Source: an uncultured Collinsella sp.
GTDB taxonomy: Bacteria > Actinomycetota > Coriobacteriia > Coriobacteriales > Coriobacteriaceae
NCBI GenBank assembly: GCA_902479075.1
Contig: CABSNK010000028.1
Coordinates: forward strand, 1-20,549
Direction: 5' to 3'
DNA length: 20,549 bases
A program made the position numbers and the translations under genes. The notes under the pieces are model-generated. The model made no database searches. It saw nothing but the letters and a program-made list of their open reading frames with translations, and was not told the DNA's origin. Positions 7,096 to 12,892 of this stretch are shown here, one piece after another. Position 1 is the first letter of the stretch. Every line of letters begins with the position of its first letter.

Positions 7096-7224
7096 GCGTG
7101 ATGCGAATGCGATCGGGCTCGAGATAGAAAAAGGCCCCCGGTCGAAACCGGAGGCCTTCCAATCACCTAGAGCGCAAAACAGGCGTGAGGGACTCACTTT
7201 CGACCGATCGTATTCGCATCACGC
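7096..7224 (-). promoter_or_regulatory. 21-bp inverted repeat enclosing the attenuator
   Basis: Positions 7204-7224 and 7096-7116 are inverted repeats matching at 20 of 21 positions (arms contain GCGTGATGCGAAT). The upstream arm lies in the leader peptide gene immediately after the Trp codons. The downstream arm lies beyond the terminator, about 47 bases before the S-component start. In a read-through transcript they could form a long duplex looping out the terminator. Confidence 0.6.
7127..7158 (-). terminator. Attenuator terminator of the tryptophan ECF operon
   Basis: On the minus strand AAGGCC-T-CCGGT pairs with ACCGG-G-GGCCTT around a TTCG tetraloop (7131-7158) and runs into five U (7128-7132). 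It sits between the leader peptide and the S-component gene. The nine bases TTTCGACCG in its loop and 3' arm (7139-7147) are complementary to CGGTCGAAA at the end of the leader gene (7198-7206), forming a mutually exclusive antiterminator. A third pairing, GGCGTGA (7219-7225) with TCACGCC (7182-7188), could occupy the leader when no ribosome covers it. A ribosome stalled on Trp codons would block this last pairing and allow read-through. Confidence 0.85.
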
Positions 7225-7262
7225 CACCACCAGTTGTTGAGAGACTTCATCGTGTTCATCAT
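7194..7262 (-). CDS. Tryptophan leader peptide (WWW) of the ECF operon
   Basis: The 22-codon gene starts with ATG at 7262 (AAAGGAG 8 bases upstream) and ends with TGA at 7194. The peptide reads MMNTMKSLNN, then WWW, then RDANTIGRK. Three consecutive TGG codons (7224-7232) are the classical sensor for charged tRNA-Trp. The stop codon follows directly on the sequence that can unzip the terminator, so a ribosome finishing the peptide would cover it and favour termination, whereas stalling at Trp would expose it. The product itself probably has no function. It is too short for ordinary gene finders. Similar leaders precede trp biosynthesis genes in other actinobacteria; here it precedes a transporter. 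Confidence 0.88.
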   Translation of the reverse strand: MMNTMKSLNNWWWRDANTIGRK

Positions 7263-7320
7263 CTTGGTGGCTCCTTTCGTGATGCCTTGGCGCGGTCGCA
7301 CCTCGTTGCTGTTGCGCTGC

Positions 7321-7370
7321 ACTATAGCACAGCGAAGTGTGTGCGGGGAAATCTTTTTTGAAAAGATTTC
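7321..7370 (-). promoter_or_regulatory. Promoter region of the leader, with a 23-bp dyad
   Basis: TATAGT on the minus strand (7321-7326) is a good -10; transcription would start roughly 50 bases before the leader ATG. The -35 zone is poor (TCCCCG/TTCCCC). Just upstream is a perfect dyad, GAAATCTTTT-TTG-AAAAGATTTC (7348-7370), placed where a repressor or activator would bind. It might alternatively belong to the 3' end of the dipeptidase transcript. Confidence 0.45.
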
Positions 7371-7406
7371 GGCGGCGTTTCCTGCCGGTCAAAAGGGCAG
7401 GCTGAG

Positions 7407-7436
7407 CGGGCGGGATGACTCATGCGACCCCGCCCG
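7407..7436 (-). terminator. Possible terminator hairpin after the C69 dipeptidase
   Basis: CGGGCGGG (7407-7414) pairs perfectly with CCCGCCCG (7429-7436), beginning 21 bases past the dipeptidase stop. No U-run follows directly, although CCCTTTT occurs at about 7390-7397 with another CCTGCC/GGCAGG pairing around it. Termination is likely but not textbook. Confidence 0.5.
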
Positions 7437-7456
7437 TCTCTTGGAACGCAAGGGCC

Positions 7457-9274
7457 TTAGGCCTTCTTGCGACGATAAAGCACGAAGCCGCAGACACCGA
7501 TGATGACGACGGCGCCAACGGCCATGGCGGCCATGTTGTTGCCCTCGGACTTCTCCTCGGTCGCCTCTTCCTCAGCCTCGGGCTCGGCAACGTCCTTATC
7601 GGAGAGAGCCTCGTCGGCGTAGGTGATGGACTCGACCAGGCAGTCGTTGTCGGCATCGTAGTCACTCGGGACGAACTCCTCGGAGAAATCGCCCTCCTTG
7701 AGGTAGTCGCGCATCTCCTCGAGCATGGCCTTGCACTTGACGTAGGTGTTCTTGGTCGCTGCCTTGCCGGTCTTGTTGGCCAGGGCGGTGCGGGCCTCGG
7801 TGTCCTCGGCGGCCTGCATGGCCTCGTCGACGGTTAGGTTCTGCTCGATGAGCTCCTTCTGCAGGGCGTCGAGATAGGCGCGGACGCCGGTGGCGCAGCT
7901 GTCGCGGTTCTCATAGGCGAGCGTGTTGATGTCCATGAGGACGTAGTTGATGGAGTTCTTGGGCTCCTCGTTGTTCACGACGTCTTCCTCTTCACAGTGA
8001 TCGAAGGAGACATCCTGATCGCTGAAGTAGGGGCTGACCTCGGTGAGCAGTGCGGAATAGAGGGGGATAGCGACGGAGAACTCGGCGTTGGAGAGCATCT
8101 CCCACTGGATGGTCGCGATTTCGGGGTCCATGCCGTGACGGATCTGGAAGGTGTGGATCTCGGTGTTGCGGTTGGAGCCGATGGCATAGGCGCCGTCGAT
8201 GGCATAGGCGCCGTCGGTGTTGGCGTTGAGGCCGGCGACATTCTCGCCGCGAGCGGCGAAGGAACGAATCATCTCAAAGGTGTTCCAGTCGGACTTGCCG
8301 GGCTGGAAGAACAGCGGCTGCATCTCGTGGACCAGGGCGCCGGTCGTCGCACGAGCGTCTTCGCGCTCGTCCTTGACGATCTCATAGTCGGTGCCCTCAG
8401 CAAGCGGAGCCATGAAGTAATCGCGGCCCTGGACATAGCGCGACCACTGGTGCATACCGGCCTCGCTAATCTCCTCGCCGTAGGTCTTGGCGACGTCGAA
8501 CTTGCCGTCGGTGTACTCGGCAAAGCCCTTCTCCTTAGGCATGGACTCGATGCCCTCGGAGTGGAGGCAGTTCTCGGTGTCGTCGAGGTCGACGTCATAG
8601 GTGAGGTTGCCGATGTTGGGGTTGAGTGAGGCAATATCGTCGGTGAGCCTCATAGCGATCCACTGGTGGCCGGAAAGCGCTGCAAACAACCAGGTCTCGT
8701 TGTTGTCGGCAATGATGATCTGGTCGTTGGAGCAGACGCCCTGCTCGTCAATCAGGCTGCCGAGGAGCTCGACACCCTCGCGGGCCGTGGCGCTCTCGCC
8801 CAGAATGACGCTGGCGTAGTTGTACTCGCCGATGCCGGTCTCCTCGGTGACGGGGTCGGCTTCCTCTGCCTTCTCGTTATAGGAGGTGCTCAGCGTGGCA
8901 GAGCAGGAAACGCCCTTTTCGTTGATGCCAGCCTCGGAATATGCGTCGTAACGATCTTCCCACTGAGAGGGGTTGTCGCGAACGAAGGTGTAGCGGTAGG
9001 TTGCGCCCTTGGACTTGTACTCAAAGCCGGACTCGACCGAGGTGTACTTGCTGCCGTCCTTGTGTGCGGGCTCGATGCCAAAGTGCTTGATGTAGCGCGG
9101 GCCGAAGTCCTCGGAGCGTCCGTAGTACGTGTTGCCGTCTGCCGTGAGCTGGCTGCCCATGTAGATCTGGGTGCAAGCGAGCGCCGAAGTCGGCATGGCC
9201 ATAATGGCCGCTGCTCCAAATGCAAGGCCGCAGCCGAGCTTCTTGAGCGTGTTGACAGGATGAGTAAACCTCAT
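7457..9274 (-). CDS. Secreted C69-family dipeptidase with C-terminal membrane anchor
   Basis: This 605-residue Ntn hydrolase is related to PepD-type dipeptidases (peptidase family C69). A signal peptide (about 1-33, ending SALA) precedes CTQIYMG. Cleavage would leave Cys34 as the N-terminal nucleophile, as the family requires, and GNTYYGRSEDFG follows as in relatives. Towards the C-terminus an acidic Glu-rich stretch precedes a membrane helix (about residues 577-600) and RRKKA, which should fix the enzyme to the outer membrane face; no LPXTG motif was seen. The ATG at 9274 was chosen for GGGAGGGA upstream and the start of the signal peptide; an upstream start would add 20 residues. An exact 18-bp tandem duplication (8180-8215) gives DGAYAI twice. 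It probably trims small peptides outside the cell. It is not obviously linked to the neighbouring ECF operon, although imported amino acids could come from such peptides. Confidence 0.88.
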   Translation of the reverse strand: MRFTHPVNTLKKLGCGLAFGAAAIMAMPTSALACTQIYMGSQLTADGNTYYGRSEDFGPRYIKHFGIEPAHKDGSKYTSVESGFEYKSKGATYRYTFVRDNPSQWEDRYDAYSEAGINEKGVSCSATLSTSYNEKAEEADPVTEETGIGEYNYASVILGESATAREGVELLGSLIDEQGVCSNDQIIIADNNETWLFAALSGHQWIAMRLTDDIASLNPNIGNLTYDVDLDDTENCLHSEGIESMPKEKGFAEYTDGKFDVAKTYGEEISEAGMHQWSRYVQGRDYFMAPLAEGTDYEIVKDEREDARATTGALVHEMQPLFFQPGKSDWNTFEMIRSFAARGENVAGLNANTDGAYAIDGAYAIGSNRNTEIHTFQIRHGMDPEIATIQWEMLSNAEFSVAIPLYSALLTEVSPYFSDQDVSFDHCEEEDVVNNEEPKNSINYVLMDINTLAYENRDSCATGVRAYLDALQKELIEQNLTVDEAMQAAEDTEARTALANKTGKAATKNTYVKCKAMLEEMRDYLKEGDFSEEFVPSDYDADNDCLVESITYADEALSDKDVAEPEAEEEATEEKSEGNNMAAMAVGAVVIIGVCGFVLYRRKKA

Positions 9275-9386
9275 GATCCCTCCCAACTGTTGAAACCCCG
9301 CGAAACCGTACGGAGTTTCAGCTAATAAATACATCTACTAGCCTAAAGGAAGTGTAAAGAGTATTCATTCGACAACAGCTTTTACT

Positions 9387-9416
9387 CGATGAGCGTGAAG
9401 AAATATACGATGAGCG
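9387..9416. promoter_or_regulatory. Paired CGATGAGCG direct repeats upstream of the C69 gene
   Basis: The 308-base gap 9275-9582 holds the dipeptidase upstream region and the terminator of the convergently arriving lipid-kinase operon. Within it, CGATGAGCG occurs at 9387-9395 and 9408-9416, 21 bp apart (two helical turns), in AT-rich surroundings about 120 bases before the dipeptidase start. TTTACA on the minus strand near 9354 is a possible -35, but no convincing -10 was found. The spacing suggests a regulator-binding pair. Confidence 0.3.
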
Positions 9417-9505
9417 GATAATAATACTCATTTTATTGCTTTAGTTAAATAAAGGCACCCTGCAATTACTGTGCCTGAATAAAGTGCCTTGCACGGGGCG
9501 CAAAG

Positions 9506-9546
9506 AAAAATCCCCCGCTGTTTGGCAAATGCATAAACAACGGGGG
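9506..9546 (-). terminator. Terminator after the miniprotein gene
   Basis: On the minus strand CCCCCGTTGTTT (complement of 9535-9546) pairs with AAACAGCGGGGG (complement of 9512-9523) over 12 positions including one wobble, and the U-run ATTTTTC follows. It lies 36 bases past the miniprotein stop. Confidence 0.88.
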
Positions 9547-9582
9547 AGACGATAATTGGATGAATATCATACCAATGTTGAA

Positions 9583-9675
9583 TTACTTCTTCCGGCGGTG
9601 GATCACGTTGATTGCGTAGCCGATGAGCATGGCCAGAACAATAACGATAAAGCCTGGCAGGGGAGTGTCGTTCAT
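9583..9675 (-). CDS. 30-residue single-helix membrane miniprotein
   Basis: This short gene begins at ATG 9675 and ends with TAA at 9583. The peptide starts MNDTPLPG, continues with a hydrophobic helix (residues 9-25, FIVIVLAMLIGYAINVI) and ends HRRKK, so the C-terminus should face the cytoplasm. AGGAGG (9681-9686) overlaps the stop codon of the preceding lipid-kinase-like gene, giving translational coupling, and a strong terminator follows 36 bases later. Strong ribosome site, coherent hydrophobic design and operon placement argue that it is real. Function unknown. It may anchor or modulate the upstream kinase, or act as a membrane-stress peptide; both are guesses. Confidence 0.72.
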   Translation of the reverse strand: MNDTPLPGFIVIVLAMLIGYAINVIHRRKK

Positions 9676-9684
9676 GGGGTCCTC

Positions 9685-10602
9685 CTATTTTCCGAGTGGG
9701 GAGAATTCGTCGACGATGAGGTCGAGGCATTGCGGAAGTGCGCGGGCGCCAAAGACGCCCGAGTTGCTGGAGATGATCTCGCCATCGAACTGCATGCCCA
9801 GCGACGGGGTGCAGGTGATCTTGGCTTCTTTGGTCTGGATGATCTTGAACTGCGGGCGGCCGAGCACCTTGCCGGCGGGGTCGAGTGCGGCGGTGATCAC
9901 GGTGGGCAGGAGCTGGACGGTTTTTACGGGCTCGATGACCGCGATGTCGACCATGCCGTCGTTCATGCGGCAATCGGGGAACAGGTTGATGTCGTTTTGA
10001 ATGACCGAGGTGTTGCCGGCCATGCAGCAGATGCCGTCGAGCTCCTCGACAATGCCGTCATGCTCAATCGTAAAGTGCGCCACCGTGGGGTTGGGTGTGG
10101 CGAGCGCCGACAGGAAATAGGCGATCTCGCCGATGTCGTTTTTGGCGGGGGCGGCCTTCATCATGATCTCGGCATCGTAACCCGATCCGGCGATGATAAT
10201 AAAGCCGTGGCGCTTTTCGTTGCCGTTCTCGTCGAGCCAAAAGAGCTCGCCCATGTCCGCCTTGACGGTACGGCCGACGCGGCAGGCCTTGGCAAGCGCC
10301 GCTGCCTCGGGGGCATTGCCAATGTTGTTGAAGAACAGGCAGGCCGTGCCGGAGGGGAAGACGAGCGTGGGGACGCCGCATCCGCGCATCTGGTCGAGCA
10401 CGTTGGAGACGGTGCCGTCGCCGCCCGAAATCACCACGCGATCAAACTCGCGCACGTCTGCCACGGCGTCCTCGGGTTCCATGCCATCGCCGATAAAACG
10501 CATCACGACCTCGTCGCCGCCCTGCGCGAGGGCGTGCGTGAACGCGTAGATTTCATCTGAGCTGGGGCCCGATGCCGGGTTGTGGATGATAAGGCAGCGC
10601 AT
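9685..10602 (-). CDS. Diacylglycerol/lipid kinase family protein (LCB5/DAGK catalytic fold)
   Basis: The 305-residue cytoplasmic protein resembles DgkB/YegS-type lipid kinases that phosphorylate diacylglycerol or a related lipid with ATP. The nucleotide-binding signature ISGGDGTVSNV (GGDGT at 60-64) is intact. The second conserved loop, usually PLGTxND, reads FPSGTACLFF (82-91), so the Asn-Asp is replaced and substrate or activity may differ. IIHNPASG at 5-12 is the usual N-terminal motif. The start at 10602 is family-like, but the ribosome site upstream (GGGAACG) is weak. The miniprotein gene is coupled to its 3' end. It is divergent from the RNase D gene with a shared 98-base promoter region. 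Confidence 0.8.
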   Translation of the reverse strand: MRCLIIHNPASGPSSDEIYAFTHALAQGGDEVVMRFIGDGMEPEDAVADVREFDRVVISGGDGTVSNVLDQMRGCGVPTLVFPSGTACLFFNNIGNAPEAAALAKACRVGRTVKADMGELFWLDENGNEKRHGFIIIAGSGYDAEIMMKAAPAKNDIGEIAYFLSALATPNPTVAHFTIEHDGIVEELDGICCMAGNTSVIQNDINLFPDCRMNDGMVDIAVIEPVKTVQLLPTVITAALDPAGKVLGRPQFKIIQTKEAKITCTPSLGMQFDGEIISSNSGVFGARALPQCLDLIVDEFSPLGK

Positions 10603-10630
10603 ACTTACGTTCCCGTTCTGTGACTAACCG

Positions 10631-10638
10631 AGTATAGT
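10631..10638. promoter_or_regulatory. Overlapping divergent -10 elements
   Basis: AGTATAGT at 10631-10638 reads TATAGT on the plus strand (towards the RNase D gene) and TATACT on the minus strand (towards the lipid-kinase gene). The -35 candidates are weak (TTCCCG at 10610-10615 on plus). If both are used, the promoters would compete. Confidence 0.4.
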
Positions 10639-10700
10639 TGTAGAGCAATGCCGATATCCTACCCGTGTTTTTCGGGCCTAACCTTATTCGATGGGTTGAT

Positions 10701-11834
10701 ATGTACATTTCCACACATCAGGCTCTGCTCGACTTTTGCCAGCGCGCCCGCGAGTTTGACGCGATTGCCGTCGATACCGAGTTTTTGCGCGAGCGCACAT
10801 TCCATCCGCGCCTGTGCTTGGTCCAGATTGCCACCCCTGCCGAGAGCGTCGCGGTCGATCCTCTGGTGATCGACGACCTGTCGCCGCTCGCCGAGCTTAT
10901 GGGCGATGAGAGCGTGACCAAGGTGTTTCACGCCTGCTCGCAGGATATGGAGGTTATGCTCCATACCGTGGGCGTGCTGCCGCGTCCTATTTTTGACACA
11001 CAGGTCGCCGCCGCCTTTTTGGGCGAGCGCCAGCAGATTTCCTACGGCGCGCTCGTGCAGACGTTTTGCGGCGTTTCGTTGCCTAAGACCGAGTCGCTGA
11101 CCGACTGGTCGCGCCGCCCGCTGACCGATAAGCAGATTGAGTACGCGATCGATGACGTCAAGTACCTGATCGTCGCTTATACCGAGATGATGAGCCGCCT
11201 GCGTGAGCTGGGCCGCGTGGACTGGGTGCTTGATGAGTTGCGTCCTCTGGCCGACGAGTCACACTACCGCGCCGACCGCCATGAGGCATTCCGCAAGGTC
11301 AAGCGCATCAACTCGTGTAGCCGCCATCAACTGGGCATCGCGCGCGAGCTTGCCGCCTGGCGCGAGGACCGCGCTGAGCGGCGCAACATCCCTCGTAAGT
11401 GGGTTATGTCCGACGATACGCTGCTGGCCCTTGTTAAACGTAATCCCGTGCGTGTTGAGGAGTTCCGCAGTATTCGCGGTACCGATCAGCTGGGGGAGCG
11501 CGATGTGGACGGCGCGCTCATGGCCATCAAGCGCGGCGCGAGCTGCCCGCACGATCGCCTGCCGCTCATGGTGCGCGGGCATCGCCAGATTTCGCCGGAG
11601 CTTGAGAGCGTGACCGACCTGATGTATGCGCTTATTCGCCTGGTTGCTGAGCGTTCGGGCGTGGCGACCTCGGTCATTGCCTCGCGCGATGACCTGGCCG
11701 ACTACATTGAGCATCCCGAGCAAAGTCCCCTGCGCGAAGGCTGGCGCTTTGAGCTCGTGGGCTCGCGCCTGGACGATCTGCTTTCCGGCAATATGGGGCT
11801 CACCGTGAAGGACGGAAAGATTGAGTTGTTATAG
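10701..11834 (+). CDS. rnd: Ribonuclease D
   Basis: This 377-residue 3'-5' exoribonuclease trims tRNA precursors and other structured RNAs. The DEDDy exonuclease residues are visible: Asp25 and Glu27 in AVDTEF, Asp82 in CSQDME, and Tyr148 with Asp152 in YAIDDVKY. A nucleic-acid-binding HRDC domain follows (about 205-280: HQLGIARELAAWREDRA, and the IRG turn), with a second similar helical segment to the C-terminus, as in full-length RNase D. The ATG at 10701 gives a typical N-terminus (MYISTHQALLDF). A GTG at 10665 in the same frame would add 12 residues without a ribosome site; the chosen start also has only a weak one. It ends in a strong hairpin and is probably a single-gene unit. Confidence 0.92.
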   Translation: MYISTHQALLDFCQRAREFDAIAVDTEFLRERTFHPRLCLVQIATPAESVAVDPLVIDDLSPLAELMGDESVTKVFHACSQDMEVMLHTVGVLPRPIFDTQVAAAFLGERQQISYGALVQTFCGVSLPKTESLTDWSRRPLTDKQIEYAIDDVKYLIVAYTEMMSRLRELGRVDWVLDELRPLADESHYRADRHEAFRKVKRINSCSRHQLGIARELAAWREDRAERRNIPRKWVMSDDTLLALVKRNPVRVEEFRSIRGTDQLGERDVDGALMAIKRGASCPHDRLPLMVRGHRQISPELESVTDLMYALIRLVAERSGVATSVIASRDDLADYIEHPEQSPLREGWRFELVGSRLDDLLSGNMGLTVKDGKIELL

Positions 11835-11841
11835 GTGTATA

Positions 11842-11869
11842 GTTACGCGGTTTTACCAAACCGCGTAAC
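11842..11869 (+). terminator. Hairpin after the RNase D gene
   Basis: GTTACGCGGTTT (11842-11853) and AAACCGCGTAAC (11858-11869) form a perfect 12-bp stem with a 4-nt loop, 8 bases past the stop. No U-run follows, so it may act as an mRNA 3'-end stabiliser or a Rho-dependent end rather than an intrinsic terminator. Confidence 0.55.
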
Positions 11870-11882
11870 AGCTCGACGCTGC

Positions 11883-11980
11883 AAACGGCCGAGAGCGGCA
11901 ATCTGACGTTCAATCGTCGCTCGCGTACCAAAGTACGCGTCGCTTCTCTTTCACGTCACCTTGCTCGCTCTCGGCCGTTT
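11883..11980 (-). repeat. Structured repeat with conserved core, copy 2
   Basis: Outer arms AAACGGCCGAGAGCG (11883-11897) and CGCTCTCGGCCGTTT (11966-11980) are perfect complements, and the match continues with gaps towards the centre, where CGCGTAC/GTACGCG (11922-11928 and 11933-11939) forms a hairpin. The complement of 11907-11952 is 41/46 identical to 6396-6441. As in copy 1, it lies just downstream of a gene, and in the same orientation relative to that gene's transcription. Confidence 0.65.
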
Positions 11981-12006
11981 TCGCTGACATTGCCAAAACA
12001 TCGATG

Positions 12007-12037
12007 TTGATTTGCTGGTCAGTCGAATGGGTAGAAT
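12007..12037 (+). promoter_or_regulatory. Possible promoter of the zinc peptidase gene
   Basis: TTGATT (12007-12012) and TAGAAT (12032-12037) are separated by 19 bases, slightly long. They lie 36 bases before the ATG and just after the repeat at 11883-11980. Confidence 0.4.
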
Positions 12038-12072
12038 GCCTCCAACGTGTAATTCGATTCGGAGGAATTCGC

Positions 12073-12777
12073 ATGCCCTATTACTATGGATACGGCTTTG
12101 GCATTGACCCGCTGTACCTGCTGGTTGTTCTTGTTTGTACGGTGCTTGGCCTTGCTGCGCAGAGCTATATCAACTCGACGTACAAGACCTGGTCCAAGGT
12201 TCGCTCGGACGGCGACACGGGTGCCACGGTCGCTCGCCGCATGCTCGACGCCAACGGTTGCAACGCCGTGGGTATCAAGGGTGTTGCCGGTGAGCTCACC
12301 GACCACTACAACCCGCAGGATAACAACCTGTATCTGTCGGATGCCAACCGTTCGGGCGGGTCGGTCGCAAGTGTTGCCGTCGCCTGCCACGAGGCGGGCC
12401 ATGCCGCCCAGCGCCAAAGCGGTTACGCCATGATGAAGGTACGTACCGCCCTGGTCCCCGTCGTCAACTTTACCCAGAACACCTGGACGATCGTGCTGCT
12501 CATGGGCCTGTTCATGAACATCGCGGGGCTCACGACCCTCGCGCTGGTCTTCTTCTCGTTTAGCGTGCTGTTCCAGCTGGTTACGCTGCCGGTCGAGATC
12601 GATGCCAGTCGCCGCGCCGTGGCGTATATCGAGCAGTCGGGCATGAGTTCCAAGCAGGTCAACGGTGCCAAGAAGGTGCTGACGGCAGCCGCGCTCACCT
12701 ACGTGGCGGCGGCGCTCACCTCGATTATTCAGCTGCTCTACCTGATGGCCCGCTACAACAGAAACTCCAACCGATAA
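12073..12777 (+). CDS. Membrane zinc metallopeptidase (YugP-like, Zn_peptidase_2)
   Basis: This 234-residue membrane-embedded putative metalloprotease has one N-terminal helix (about 12-33) and hydrophobic segments at about 140-175 and 207-227. The zinc motif HEAGH lies at 106-110 (VACHEAGHAAQR), and LPVEIDASRRA near 180 carries the Glu that could be the third ligand. GLAAQSYINSTYKTWSKV and the loop with NNLYLS are family-typical. The ATG at 12073 has GGAGG (12061-12065) at ideal distance. It sits alone between a repeat and a hairpin. Substrates of this family are unknown; a membrane-protein quality-control role is plausible but unproven. Confidence 0.87.
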   Translation: MPYYYGYGFGIDPLYLLVVLVCTVLGLAAQSYINSTYKTWSKVRSDGDTGATVARRMLDANGCNAVGIKGVAGELTDHYNPQDNNLYLSDANRSGGSVASVAVACHEAGHAAQRQSGYAMMKVRTALVPVVNFTQNTWTIVLLMGLFMNIAGLTTLALVFFSFSVLFQLVTLPVEIDASRRAVAYIEQSGMSSKQVNGAKKVLTAAALTYVAAALTSIIQLLYLMARYNRNSNR

Positions 12778-12793
12778 CAAATTGGCTTGACAG

Positions 12794-12823
12794 GCGCCGC
12801 GGAGATTCTTGTCCCCGCGGCGC
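12794..12823 (+). terminator. Hairpin between the zinc peptidase gene and xseA
   Basis: GCGCCGCGG (12794-12802) pairs perfectly with CCGCGGCGC (12815-12823) around a 12-nt loop, 17 bases past the stop codon. There is no U-run, so termination strength is uncertain. Confidence 0.5.
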
Positions 12824-12892
12824 TGTACTATGTGTTGGACTTAAATTTGCACGGGGCCGGATCCCTTGTGCACGATGACGAAGGGGGGCTGC

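Noticed and set aside
7050..7320. T-box or TRAP-type control of the tryptophan transporter
   Set aside because: No T-box sequence (such as TGGNACCGCG) or GAG/TAG triplet run was seen; the Trp leader gene and competing hairpins explain the region better.
7457..7560. Sortase sorting signal at the dipeptidase C-terminus
   Set aside because: A membrane helix and RRKKA tail exist, but no LPXTG-like motif precedes them.
9556..10560. 334-codon plus-strand frame opposite the lipid-kinase gene
   Set aside because: Low-complexity Val/Gly/Asp/His composition and complete overlap with a gene having GGDGT and other motifs.
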